Shown: piece after piece, positions 12,530 through 23,498 of the stretch
Layout of the letters: every line of letters starts with the position of its first letter
Position numbering within the stretch: position 1 is the stretch's first letter
Assembly (NCBI GenBank): GCA_003013855.2
Contig: ML058548.1
Coordinates: 310,001-374,000 of the forward strand
Direction of reading: 5' to 3'
DNA length: 64,000 nt
DNA from: Liriodendron chinense
Taxonomy: Eukaryota; Streptophyta; Magnoliopsida; Magnoliales; Magnoliaceae
The notes under the pieces: model-generated
What the model saw: only the letters and a program-made list of their open reading frames with translations
Database searches by the model: none
Told to the model about the DNA's origin: nothing
Translations under genes and position numbers: made by a program

Positions 12530-14278
12530 GATGATGGAAGAAGGGAAGACATGAATTGAGAAGTTTGATGGTTTAAACTTTGCCTTCTGGAAGATGCAGA
12601 TGGAGGATTATCTATATCAGAAGGACCTCTATGTTTCTCTAGAAGGAAAAGAGAAGAAACCAGAGAAGATGACAAATGATGAATGGTCTTTAGTGGATCA
12701 GAAGGCTTTAGGAACGATCCGACTCTCTTTGTTTAAGAGAGTCGCCTTTAATATATCCAAGATAAAGACCACAAAAGAATTAATGCAAGCTCTAGCTACG
12801 ATGTATGAGAAACCCTTAGCGTCCAACAAGGTTTATCTCATGAAACGGCTATTCAACATGAAGATGTCAGATGGTAGGGGCGTGGCGGAATATCTAAACG
12901 AGTTCAATACAGTCCGAGCCAATTGGAATCCGTCGACATTACTTTTAATGATGAGGTCATGACACTATTGATCTTGTCCAGTTTGCTAGACAGTTGGGAT
13001 GGTTTGGTGATTGTCGTGAGCAACTCCTCAGGAACGATAAAGTTGAAATTCGATGATGTGGCGGGTTTAATTCTCAGGGAAGAATCTAGAAGGCATTGGG
13101 AGTTTCGGGAAATTCGGGGAATGCTTTAAACGTCGAAGGAAGATGAAGATCGTTGAACAAAGAAAGCAATAAACACAGGCGTTCTAAGTCGAGGAAGAAG
13201 TCCAATGGACCGAAAGACAAGGATAGGTGTTGGCAGTGCAGGAAGAAGAGGCACATGAAACGTGATTACAGGGCGCTTAAGAAATAAGAAGGAAGCTCTC
13301 AAGGTGGGAAGGATTCAGTAAATCTATCTGAAGAGAGTGACATAAAGGCATTGATCTTGTCTTTTGTTGTGAGGAATGAGTCTTGGGTTATAGACTCGGG
13401 TGCTTCGTTTAATGCCATTTCGTTAAAAGAAGTTCTTCGTGATTATATGTCAGGTGACTTCTAGAGAGTCTATCTAGGTGATGATGAGCTGTGTAGTATT
13501 GTTGGCAAGGGAGACGTTTAGATAAGTAAGAAAGACGGAACAGTCTTTAAGTTGAAGGATGTCAGACATGTACCAAGTTTGAGAAGGAACTTGATCTTAG
13601 TGGGGCAGTTGGCCGATACAGAATATGTAACGACGTTCACTAGTGATTCATGGAAGATCACAAAAGGTGCCTTAGTAATATCTCGAGGCAAAAAAGAAGA
13701 TACTTTGTACGTGACTTCCGGATCATATGGTTCACTTGCAGTCGCATCAACTGGAGTGAATGGGCAGTTATGGCATCCGAGGTTAGGATATATGAGTGAG
13801 AAGGGGATGAAAGCGTTATTGTTAAAAAGGGAAGCTACCAGGGTTAAAGTCTGTCAACTTGGAATTCTGCAAGAACTGCGTGTATGACAAACAAAAGAGA
13901 GTAACCTTCAAAAAAACAGGACGAGCTACAAAGACGCATCTATTGGAACTTGTACACACTGATGTGTGGGGACTAGCACATGTATCATCTTTTGGTGGAT
14001 CACGTTATTTTATTTCTTTCATTGATGATGCCAGTAGGAAACTGTGTGTCTGTTTCTTAAAACATAAATCTGAAGTATTTGATGTATTTAAGAAATGGAA
14101 AGTACTGGTAGAAAATAAGGCAGATAAAACTGTAAAGTGTCTCAGATCTCATAATGAGAGAGAGTTATGTTACAAGAGATTTGCGGAGTATTGTACAGCA
14201 CATGGAATCAAACATCAAAAAATGATTCCAAGGACCCCGTAGCATAACGGTGTGGCTAAGCGCATTAATATGACTATT
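12530..14278 (+). pseudogene. Copia gag, protease and integrase N-terminal half (decayed)
   Basis: This is the first part of the Copia polyprotein. Gag starts near 12530, but the eighth codon is already a stop, probably CGA to TGA. The segment FWKMQMEDYLYQKDLYV is typical Copia gag. A frameshift lies near 12930-12960. The nucleocapsid zinc knuckle (13228-13269) reads CWQC, then H, but the last cysteine is tyrosine. The protease motif WVIDSGAS starts near 13384. GAG-pre-integrase (LWHPRLGYMSEKG) and the integrase core (HTDVWG, FIDDASR) follow. The frame is cut at 14278 inside integrase by the CACTA insertion and resumes at 21671. Confidence 0.9.
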
Positions 14279-14705
14279 CACTACAAGAAAATGGATTTTT
14301 ACCGACGAAAGTATTCCCGACGAAATAATTTTCGTTGGGAAAAACCATTTTTCCCGACGAAATGGAAAAATCGTCGGTAAAAATCTCCCTCCTCCACCAA
14401 ATTCATTGCCGCCATACACTTTTACCGACGAAATTATAATTTCGTCGGTAAAAAGTTTATTGCCGACGAAGATACCTGTCGCTAAAAAATAAAACAGCAA
14501 ATTTTACTTTTACCGACGAAAAGTTTCGTCGGTAAAAGCGAAAACTTTTACCGACGAAACTTTTCGTCGGTAATAATGTGCAATATGTGATTCCCGCCAA
14601 GAAAAGAGGTGACTTTTACCGATGAAAAGTTTCGTCGGTAAAAGTTTTTGAAAAGGAGTTTTACCAACGAAATAAAACTTTTACCGACGAAAATTTTCGT
14701 CGGTA
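14279..14705. repeat. CACTA left subterminal repeat array
   Basis: At least ten motifs of type TTTTACCGACGAAA or its reverse complement occur here, often as back-to-back inverted pairs that could form hairpins, for example near 14515-14540 and 14549-14573. Such arrays are the usual transposase-accessory binding region of CACTA elements. Confidence 0.9.
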
Positions 14706-14749
14706 AAAGTGGTCTTTTTAACTTACCCGTTCGCCCTCTTTTCTCATTC

Positions 14750-14779
14750 GGTCTCTCTCTCTCTCGCGCTGTCTCTCTG

Positions 14780-14819
<40 letters not shown>

Positions 14820-15021
14820 GGCCGGCCATCTCTCTCTCTCTCTCGCCCTCTTTTACTGTCGATCACCGGCCGTCCTTCGCCGGCCGCCACCCGACCACCG
14901 ACCCCCAGCCACGCCGCCGTACGCCGTCAGCCACGCCGCCCACGTGAGCACGCTCCTCCACCAGCCACCGTACGCCGCCGTCTCCGCCGGTAAGCGTTTC
15001 CCCCCCCTTCCTCCTTCCTCC

Positions 15022-15077
<56 letters not shown>

Positions 15078-15085
15078 TCTCCTCG
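14750..15085. repeat. CT microsatellites flanking a GC-rich segment in CACTA
   Basis: CT tracts lie at about 14753-14850 and 15028-15082. They flank a GC-rich stretch (14860-14998) with many GCCGCC and CACGCCGCC words and a GCCGGTAAGCG splice-donor-like end near 14985. This resembles the 5' leader and first exon of a plant gene, either the CACTA's own or a captured one. The coding content could not be established. Confidence 0.5.
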
Positions 15086-15099
15086 TTGTTCATTGTGGG

Positions 15100-15290
15100 G
15101 CCCATGTGGGTCCCACCGTTCCAGTGCATGTGGGTCCCACCGTTGCTGTCCATTGCATGTGGATCCCACCGTTCCAGTGCATGTGGGTCCCACCGTTGCT
15201 GTCCATTGCATGTGGATCCCACCGTTGCTGTCCATTGCATGTGGGTCCCACCGTCGCTATCGCTGTCCATTGCATGTGCGTGGGGTCCGC
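15100..15290. repeat. GTGGGTCCCACCGTT minisatellite in CACTA
   Basis: About seven copies of a 24-29-bp unit that starts GTGGGTCCCACCGTT and ends TGCAT. Two variants, with inner TGCTGTCCAT or CCAG, alternate. The unit contains the palindrome GTGGGTCCCAC, also abundant in the field at 42545-45130. Confidence 0.85.
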
Positions 15291-15494
15291 CTTAGCTGTC
15301 CACGATTTGGTGGGGCCCACTGATTTAGTAAATCCCTAATTAGGGATTTTGAAATTAAAATCCCCTAATTAGGGATTTCAAAATTAAAATCCCCTAATTC
15401 CTTCCTTAATTAGGGATTTTAATGTGTGATTTACAAATTAATAAAAATCATGATATACAATAAATGTGGGGCCCACCGTCGCTGTCCACTGCTC

Positions 15495-15908
15495 GTGGGG
15501 CCCACAGTGATTTACGTATTTTATCCACTCCGTCCATCCATCTTAGCAGAAAATTTTAGGTATGGTGCCAAAAAATGAAGCATATCAAAATCTAAAGTGG
15601 ACCACACCACAAATGTGAACTGAATGTGTATCATTGAAAAATTCTTGGAGGACACAGAAGTTTTGGATGAAGCTGATATTTGTGTTTTCCCTCATCCATA
15701 TCCATGTGATCTTATGAACAGGTTGGATGACAAATAAAGATCACTGTAGGGCCTGGGAATGGTGGAAATCATTATTCCCACTGTTTCCCATGGCATGGTC
15801 CACTTGAGAGTTGGATATGCTTAAATTTTGGGCTCAACCACTAAAATGAGGTGGAAAAACATAAGGATGGAATATATAAATCACATACATTCTAGGTGGG
15901 CCCAACTG
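15495..15908. mobile_element. Fold-back MITE nested in CACTA
   Basis: The left arm GTGGGGCCCACAGTGATTTA pairs with an inverted right arm around TAAATCACATAC and GGTGGGCCCAAC. The inner part GGTCCACTTGAGA/TGGACCACACCAC follows the same plan as the fold-back elements at 27358-27799 and 34665-35590. Target duplication not established. Confidence 0.6.
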
Positions 15909-16636
15909 AGTTTACTCTACACTCCGCACGCAATCCGATTCCCATGGTGGGCCGCCCATACTTATTTGTTCACAAAATAGTCATTAGGTATTTGATTAAG
16001 CTTGATTCATGGTGTTGATGATTCTGCCATTTTCATGTGCTTGTGTATCTAGAATTGATGGAGCAAACCCGGATGTGCGTCGGAGCTATCCGTGGTTGAT
16101 TTATGTGGATATGTATGTTGTGGATGTATTTGACTTATTATTAATAATTATTTTTTATCCACAAATGGTAGTATAATAGAATCAGTTAGCCCATTTGGAG
16201 ATTTCTATATTGCCGAGCATAGATAAAGTGTGTTTTGGAGGTATAGAAATCTGCCAAATTGTCCTGTTGGATAGTCCAAGGTTGGATAGATTGGAATGTT
16301 ATCGTTGTTTGACATTTACATGCGTAGGGTCATTAGTTTCGTGCAGTAACTCTCCTATTCTCTCTGGATATGTTTCTTATGTTTAATTCCATTGTCAATT
16401 TAATCCACACAATGTGTGGATAGTTGACGTGGAAATGAAATGTAAGATAAATATATCTGGAGAGATAGGGGGAGATGCTGTCGAAATTTAGGCTTGGGCA
16501 TGTAAATGGAAATAATGATAGCATTTCAATCTATCCATCCTTGGATGGGCGACTGATTTTATTATATTATCATTTAGTGGCAAATTAGATGACGAACATG
16601 ATACTTGTGATTAAGAGTAGTTGATTGATGTTGATG

Positions 16637-17460
16637 TTGAGCGGGGGTCCCTGAAAGGTGGGAACCGCTGTTGTAACCATGCTGAAGCTGTCCTGTTCCT
16701 ATGGACAACAATATGGGTGGCCTGGCCATTTGGACAGGCCCGTGTTTATGTATTAGCTCAAAATTAATGGAGCAGACCCGGATGTGCGTCGGAGCTATCC
16801 GGGTGTTGAGCGGGGGTCCCTGGAAGGTGGGAACCGCTGTTGTGACCATGATGAAGCTGTCCATTTCCTATGGACAGCAATATGGGTGGCCTGGCCATTT
16901 GGACAGGCCCGTGTTTATGTATTACCCTGAAATTGATGGAGCAGACACGGATGTGCGTCGGAGCTATCCGGGTGTTGAGCGGGGGTCCCTAGAAGGTGGG
17001 AACCGCTGTTATGACCATGATGAAGCTGTTCATTTCCTATGGACAACAATATGGGTGGCCTGGCCATTTGGACAGGCCCGTGTTTATGTATTAGCTCGAA
17101 ATTAATGGAGCAGACCCGGATGTGCGTCGGAGCTATCCGGGTGTTGAGCGGGGGTCCCTGGAAGGTGGGAACCGCTGTTGTGACCATGATGAAGCTGTCC
17201 ATTTCCTATGGACAGCAATATGGGTGGCCTGGCCATTTGGACAGGCCCGTGTTTATGTATTAGCTCGAAATTAATGGAGCAGACCCGGATGTGCGTCGGA
17301 GCTATCCGGGTGTTGAGCGGGGGTCCCTGGAAGGTGGGAACCGCTGTTATGACCATGAGGAAGCTGTCCATTTCCTATGGACAGCAATATGGGTGGCCTG
17401 GCCATTTGGACAGGCCCGCTTTGTGTGGAGCAAACCCGGATGTGCGTCGGAGCTATCCTT
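16637..17460. repeat. 169-bp tandem repeat, about five copies, in CACTA
   Basis: The landmark GCGGGGGTCC recurs at 16641, 16810, 16979, 17148 and 17317, exactly 169 bp apart. Units differ at few positions, for example TTGTGACC and TTATGACC. A partial unit (GGAGCAAACCCGGATGTGCG) lies earlier, at about 16060, and another closes the array near 17426. The long frames on both strands come from the repeat itself and are not called as genes. Confidence 0.95.
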
Positions 17461-17566
17461 GAGTTGCTTGAGTCTCCAAGACCTACACCCTAAACCCGAA
17501 ACCATAAACCTAAAACTAAAACCTATAAGCTATGGCTAAACCGAAACCTAAACTCAATTCATCTAA

Positions 17567-17827
17567 TGGCCCGTTTGGCACCATGGATTTGAGGAGAAGT
17601 GGATTCCATGATATGAATTCTCATCAATTCCAGTTCTTACCAATTCCAGATTTTCTGTTTGGCAGTCAAGATTTGGAGAGAAATTAAACATGAAGGAATG
17701 GACGGTGTAAATTTTAATCCTCTCAAATCCACTTCTCATCAAATCCATGGTGCCAAACAGAATAAAGCAACCAGTTTCTCCTCCTTTCTCCTCCTTTCTC
17801 CTAGAATCCATGGTGCCAAACGGGCCA
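17567..17827. mobile_element. PIF/Harbinger-type MITE, 261 bp, nested in CACTA
   Basis: Termini TGGCCCGTTTGGCACCATGG and its inverted copy ending CGGGCCA are flanked by TAA (17564-17566 and 17828-17830), the typical 3-bp TWA target duplication. No coding capacity. It sits between the 169-bp array and the 140-bp satellite. Confidence 0.85.
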
Positions 17828-17859
17828 TAACTCTAAACCTAGACCCAAACTCGAAAACC

Positions 17860-19747
17860 TAACCATAAACCCGATCCCGAACCCGAAACTATAAACCAAT
17901 GCGTAAACCTAATCCTAATCTCAAATCACCTAACCTAAACCTACACCAATTCCTAACCTAAACCTTGGTTTGCACACGAGAACCTTTTCCTAAACCCGAT
18001 CCCTAAACTCATGTCACCTAAACATGAGTACCAAACCCGAAACCCGATCCCGAACCCGAAAATCTAAACCTATCCCCGAAACCTAATCCTAAACTCAAAT
18101 CACCTAAACTAAACCTACACCTATTCCTAAATCCATTCACCTAGCCTAAACCTAGACCCAAACACGAAAACCAAACCCGAAACCCGATCCCGAACCCGAA
18201 AATCTAAACATATCCCCGAAACCTAATCCTAAACTCATGTCACCTAAACTAAACCTACACCTATTCCTAAATCCATTCACCTAGCCTAAACCTAGACCCA
18301 AACACGAAAACCAAACCCGAAACCCGATCCCGAACCCGAAAATCTAAACCTATCCCCGAAACCTAATCCTAAACTCATGTCACCTAAACTAAACCTACAC
18401 CTATTCCTAAATCCATTCACCTAGCCTAAACTTAGACCCAAACACGAAAACCAAACCCGAAACCCGATCCCGAACCCGAAAATGTAAACATATCCCCGTA
18501 ACCTAATCCTAAACTCATGTCACCTAAACTAAACCTACACCTATTCCTAAATCCATTCACCTAGCCTAAACCTAGACCCAAACACGAAAACCAAACCCGA
18601 AACCCGATCCCGAACCCAAAAATCTAAACCTATCCCCGAAACCTAATCCTAAACTCATGTCACCTAAACTAAACCTACACCTATTCCTAAATTCATTCAC
18701 CTAAACTAAACCTAGACCCAAGCTCGAAAACGAAACCCGAAACCCGATCCCGAACCCAAAAATCTAAACCTATCCCCGAAACCTAATCCTAAACTCAAAT
18801 CACCTAAACTAAACCTACACCTATTCCTAAATCCATTCACCTAGCCTAAACCTAGACCCAAACACGAAAACCAAACCCGAAACCCGATCCCGAACCCGAA
18901 AATCTAAACCTATCCCCGAAACCTAATCCTAAACTCAAATCACCTAAACTAAACCTACACCTATTCCTAAATCCATTCACCTAGCCTAAACCTAGACCCA
19001 AACAGGAAAACCAAACCCGAAACCCGATCCCGAACCCGAAAATCTAAACATATCCCCGAAACCTAATCCTAAACTCATGTCACCTAAACTAAACCTACAC
19101 CTATTCCTAAATCCATTCACCTAGCCTAAACCTAGACCCAAACACGAAAACCAAACCTGAAACCCGATCCCGAACCCGAAAATCTAAACCTATCCCCGAA
19201 ACCTAATCCTAAACTCATGTCACCTAAACTAAACCTACACCTATTCCTAAATCCATTCACCTAGCCTAAACCTAGACCCAAACACGAAAACCAAACCCGA
19301 AACCCGATCCCGAACCCGAAAATCTAAACATATCCCCGAAACCTAATCCTAAACTCATGTCACCTAAACTAAACCTACACCTATTCCTAAATCCATTCAC
19401 CTAGCCTAAACCTAGACCCAAACACGAAAACCAAACCCGAAACCCGATCCCGAACCCAAAAATCTAAACCTATCCCCGAAACCTAATCCTAAACTCATGT
19501 CACCTAAACTAAACTTACACCTATTCCTAAATTCATTCACCTAAACTAAACCTAGACCCAAACTCGAAAACGAAACCCGAAACCCGATCCCGAACCCGAA
19601 AATCTAAACCTATCCCCGAAACCTAATCCTAAACTCAAATCACCTAAACTAAACCTACACCTATTCCTAAATCCATTCACCTAGCCTAAACCTAGACCCA
19701 AACACGAAAACCAAACCCGAAACCCGATCCCGAACCCGAAAATCTAA
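17860..19747. repeat. 140-bp satellite array with 840-bp higher-order unit
   Basis: The landmark CTATTCCTAA recurs at 18121, 18261, 18401 and every 140 bp to 19661, twelve regular copies. A looser, more diverged edge covers about 17860-18060. The unit is made of CCTAAACC/ACCCGAA words resembling degenerate telomeric repeat. Variants (AAACTCAAAT or AAACTCATGT; AAACCTATCC or AAACATATCC; ATTCATTCACCTAAAC) recur with an 840-bp shift, so 18061-18900 and 18901-19740 are two six-unit higher-order blocks. The array ends just before the transposase exons. Confidence 0.95.
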
Positions 19748-19847
19748 AGTTTAGTAAATTGAAATTTTCTTTTGTGAAAGTTCATTTATGGTTAAGTCCT
19801 ATTGTTAATAAGTTTATTCCCTTAATTTATTATTTACGAAACTGCAG

Positions 19848-20953
19848 GATAAATTTGACTTCGATTTGAATGTTCCCTACATTTCTCATGCCGTCGACGA
19901 CATGATTAGGGAGCGGTTCAAGGAGTACCGCGGAGAGTTGCACCAGCGGTACAAGCGGTGCAGGACACACGATGAGGCCGTACAGTCCGCACCGCCACAC
20001 GTTAGTACAGACGACTGGCGGATACTCTGCGAGAGATTTTCGTCGGAGGCTTTTCAGGTAATATTTACATGTACGATATCTTACGGTAACAATTAAATTC
20101 GCAATTAATTTCGCAATTAATAGAAATGTATTTTGTATAATGTGTTCAGAAGAGGAGCAGAATAAATTCTGCGAACAGGAAAAAGTTACAAGTGAACCAC
20201 GTAGCTGGTTCAAAGTCATTTGTACGACATCGTTACGACATGGTAAGAAATTATTGATGATTATTAAGTTAATATATTATTTTGATTGGCATTTATTATA
20301 AGTCTTTTTTCCTTTCGATTGCGCAGCGGGATTCCGTCACCGGCCAGGAGCCTGGACCAGTAGACCTCTACAGAGGGACTCACTGTCGGCAGGCGACGGG
20401 ATCTTGGGTTCATCCTAGAGCCAGTGAGCATTGGGTAAAAATCTTTACTTTGTTAAATTTAATTGCGCATTGATTGATAATAATGTCATTCATGTCATTT
20501 TTTATGAAATTTCATATCTTTTCATTACAGGCGGCGATGGACACCATACGCAGTCAGCCCACTCCCGATGGTAGTCAGCGGAGTGAGCCAGAAATCCTAA
20601 GCGAGGTGCTTGGCACCCGTTCTGGATATGTGCGTGGGCTTGGCCATGGTGCTAAGCTCATGGCACAAACTAGAGCTGGCTCCAGCCGATCCGTAGCTGG
20701 TGAGAGCGCTCAACGCCGAGCTGACATCGCAGAGAGAGAGGTTCAGCAGCTACGGGTCGTCGTCGATGGGATTCGGGAGCAGCTGGAGAGGCAGAGGGAG
20801 GAGGAGGAGAGGCGATGGGAGGAGCAGGAGAGGAGGATCGAGGAGTTGCGGCAGGAGCATGAGCGACGGATGCAGGAGATGTTTCAGGCTCTCGCTTCAC
20901 GCCTTGGCGCCGATGCCCCGCCACCTCCCCCACCTCCGCCTTCATCTTCCTGA
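19848..20953 (+). CDS. Transposase_24-type (Ptta/En/Spm) CACTA protein, C-terminal exons
   Basis: Four exons join in phase 0: 19848-20057, 20150-20242, 20327-20434 and 20531-20953, with GT-AG introns of 92, 84 and 96 bp, giving 277 codons and a stop. The text MIRERFKEYRGELH, STDDWRILCERF, SANRKKLQVNH, SKSFVRHRYDM, TGQEPGPVDLYRGTH and WVHPRASEHW is characteristic of the plant transposase Ptta/En/Spm family (Pfam Transposase_24). The tail has a long charged coiled coil (AEREVQQLRVVVDGIREQLE onward) and ends in a proline run and SSS. By family analogy it is an accessory DNA-binding protein of CACTA elements. No stop or frameshift interrupts these exons. The first exon begins after an AG acceptor, and the 140-bp satellite lies where upstream exons and promoter would be, so the gene is 5'-incomplete. 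Confidence 0.85.
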
Positions 20954-21174
20954 TTATTTTTTTAATATACGACTTTTAACTTGTATATATTTGTGTGTGG
21001 ATGAATATTGTTTGTTTGTGGATGTGGAATGGATTATTTGTGTATGGATGATGTACTTTTTGTTTGTTTGTATGTTTGTGGATGTGAGTAGGATTCAAAA
21101 TGTATAGGTTTTTTTACAGGTGTATATCAGGAATTTTCCTGAATTTTTGAAAACAAATAAAACCGAGACAGGAA

Positions 21175-21667
21175 AAACTTTTACCGACGAAATATTTCGT
21201 TGGTAAAAGAAAGGAAAATCTTTTTACCGACGAAATATTTCGTCGGTAAAAAGTTCTTAGGTGCTTTTACCGATGAATTATTCCGTCGGTAAAAGTTTTA
21301 TCATGCTTTTACCTACGCATTATTTCGTCGGTAAAAAGTTTTTTGTTTCTTTTACCGACGAAATATTTCGTCGGTAAAAGTTTTAACGTGTTTTTACCTA
21401 CGCATTATTTCGTCGGTAAAAGTTTTTTCACCGACGTATCATTTTCAATGCCGACAAAATTCATATGTTTGGCCGACGAATAATTTCGTCGGTAATGGTT
21501 CAATTATTACCTACGAAAAAATTATTTCGTCGGTAAAAACCTTTACCGACGGCCTTTCTGCGACGATGTTAGCCGCGAAAAATTTCGTCGGGAAAAACAT
21601 TTCCCGATGAAACTTTACTGATTACCGACGAAATCATTCGTCGGTAAAAATGAAATTTTTTGTAGTG
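21175..21667. repeat. CACTA right subterminal repeat array
   Basis: About a dozen TTTTACCGACGAAA/TTTCGTCGGTAAAA motifs, many as perfect or near-perfect palindromic pairs, for example around 21179-21208, 21224-21251 and 21350-21379. Variants ACCTACGCATTATTTCGTCGG recur. The array ends at the terminal TTTTTTGTAGTG. Confidence 0.9.
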
Positions 21668-21670
21668 ATT

Positions 21671-22761
21671 CTTGAGCGAGTCAGGAGCATGAAGTTACAT
21701 GCAGGCTTGTCTAAGACGTTTTCGATAGATGCTGTGAATACAGCCGTATATCTCATCAATAGAAGTCCCTCAGCACCATTGGATCGTGAGTTACCGGAAG
21801 AAACGTGGACCAGGAAAGAAGTGAACCTTACATATCTCAAAGTGCTCGGTTGCACTTCATATGTTCACATTGATGCAGAGAACAAAAACAAGCTGGATGC
21901 AAAGTCCAGGAGGTGCACGTTTATAGGCTATGGGCAGCATGATTTTGGCTACTGATTTTGGGATACAGAGAACCGGAAAATCATCAGAAGTAAGGATGTA
22001 ATCTTTAATAAAAAAAAGTGATGCATAAGGACAGTTTGTAGCAAAAATAGAGTAAGGTCGATGAGAAAGAATTCGTAGAGTTGGAAGAGTTACAGGACAT
22101 AGGTGTTACAGTGCCACATGATGAGCATGCACATGAGTATGATGAGGCAGAGCCGCAGATACCGGTTGTGATGAGGTCTACTCGGGAGAAGAGACCTAAT
22201 GTCCAATACTCACCTTCCTTACATTATCTGCTGCTGACAGATAATGGTGAACCAGAGTGTTTTGAAGAGGCATTACAGTCAGATACATGGGTTAAGTGGG
22301 AGCAGGCTTTGGATGATGAGATAGACTCTCTTGAGTCCAATCATACGTGGGAGTGCGTCACTCTACCTAAGAGTAAGAAATCTCTTTATAACAAGTGGGT
22401 TTACAGATTGAAAGAGGAGCACGATGGTTCGAAGCGATACAAGGCCAAATTGGTTGTGAAAGGGTTCCAACAAAAGATAGGTATCAATTTCACCGAAATA
22501 TTTTCACCAATGGTGAAGATGTCAACGATCCGCATGGTCTTAAGTATAGTGGCTACAGAGGATCTACATTTAGAGCTGCTAGATGTTAAGACAATCTTTC
22601 TTCATGGGAACCTTGAAGAAGAAATATATATGTATCAATCGACAGGATACATGGCACCAGGAAAGGAGAATAATGTGTGTAGACTGAAAAGGAGCCTATA
22701 TGGCTTTAAGCAGGCCCCGAGGCAGTAGTACAAGAAGTTCGACAGTTTTATGTCGGGAAAT
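21671..22761 (+). pseudogene. Copia integrase C-terminal part and RT N-terminal part
   Basis: It continues the Copia polyprotein after the CACTA. The first codons (ILERVRSMKLHAGLSKTF) complete the integrase that broke off at 14278. VNTAVYLINRSPS and EETWTRKEVNLTYLKVLGC are conserved integrase-to-linker segments. RT begins near 22300: NKWVYRLKEEHDGSKRYKAK, GINFTEIFSP and LLDVKTIFLHG carry the first catalytic aspartate. Stops interrupt the linker at about 21954 and the RT at 22726. The sequence stops at GGGAAAT (22755-22761), where the solo LTR entered. Confidence 0.9.
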
Positions 22762-23493
22762 TGATGCAGGGAGGACGTGGTAGGTCGATCACCATCTTCC
22801 TAACCTACTGTTTCTCAAATCCACAAGAAGAAATAAAAGGATAAAAAGAGAAAATTAATTCCGAATAATGTTTTTTTGATAATTGAATGCATCATTGAAA
22901 TAAACATAATTATCTTCCTTTAAATAATAAACTAAACTCTAAATTTGTACTTAACACTAACTTACAAAGGAAGAAAAGAATCCTAATACAATTAGAAAAG
23001 AAACTGAAAAATCTGCGCAAACTGTATAACGTCAGCGCCGTCTTACTTCCGCTGATACGAACAATCCACATATCTGATTGCTACGAACTTTGTGGTTTTT
23101 TTTTGACATCGACGTACTCTTCAAGATGGTCGGCTCAGATTATCCATATCAGTAGTAGTGGGCCACCTGGACCATCTCCAGATTTAGTGGGCGGAATTTG
23201 GAACTTTCTCGACAGTTTGTACCATTTTGGACGCCATGGTCAATCCGTAACTCGGATCGACGTGAAACTTGTTGGGTTTTCTCGGCGTTGAGCAGCTCTA
23301 CGAAATGGATGGAACGGATCATCATAAATGATCAAGATGGGCCAAAATCCAAAAATGGGAATAACAATTTCCTGTTTTGGTTGAAACTCCAAAATCAAAA
23401 TTCCTTGGTTTTCTCTTATTTTTCTTCCTGTCCATCTCCCGTAGGAAGGTGCGTGATCCATGCCCTTGATCATGTGGTTCTTCCCCTACATCA
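22762..23493. mobile_element. Solo LTR, 732 bp, inside Copia RT
   Basis: It starts TGATGCAGGG and ends CCCTACATCA, with TG/CA ends and an imperfect inverted terminus. It is flanked by the exact 5-bp duplication GAAAT (22757-22761 and 23494-23498). Excising it with one GAAAT restores the RT frame at the MSGNGF position. No internal retroelement region is present, so it most likely arose by recombination between two LTRs. Family and orientation unknown. Confidence 0.88.
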
Positions 23494-23498
23494 GAAAT

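Larger units (their letters stand above)
14279..21667 (+). mobile_element. CACTA (En/Spm) transposon, 7389 bp, non-autonomous
   Basis: Ends are CACTACAAGAAA and, inverted, CACTACAAAAAA. The 3-bp target duplication is ATT (14276-14278 and 21668-21670). Both ends carry arrays of ACCGACGAAA/TTTCGTCGGT inverted motifs, the subterminal repeats that bind TnpA-type protein in this superfamily. Inside are transposase-family exons on the plus strand (19848-20953), two satellite-like arrays, a minisatellite and MITEs. No TnpD/Transposase_21 catalytic frame is seen, so mobilisation would have needed help from another element. It interrupts the integrase of the Copia element exactly. Confidence 0.95.

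Noticed and set aside
14863..15339. Several 70-135-codon frames on both strands with arginine/glutamate, leucine/serine and HVGPT repeats
   Set aside because: They translate CT/GA microsatellites and the GTGGGTCCCACC minisatellite. No independent domain is present.
16574..17463. Overlapping frames on both strands repeating MDNNMGGLAIWTGPC and MDSFIMVTTAVPTFQG
   Set aside because: Each repeats with the 169-bp unit. The same text in successive frames shows it comes from the tandem array.
17860..19747. CRISPR-like or telomeric array
   Set aside because: The 140-bp units are contiguous without spacers, and the CCTAAACC words are too irregular for telomere repeat. It is a satellite inside a transposon.
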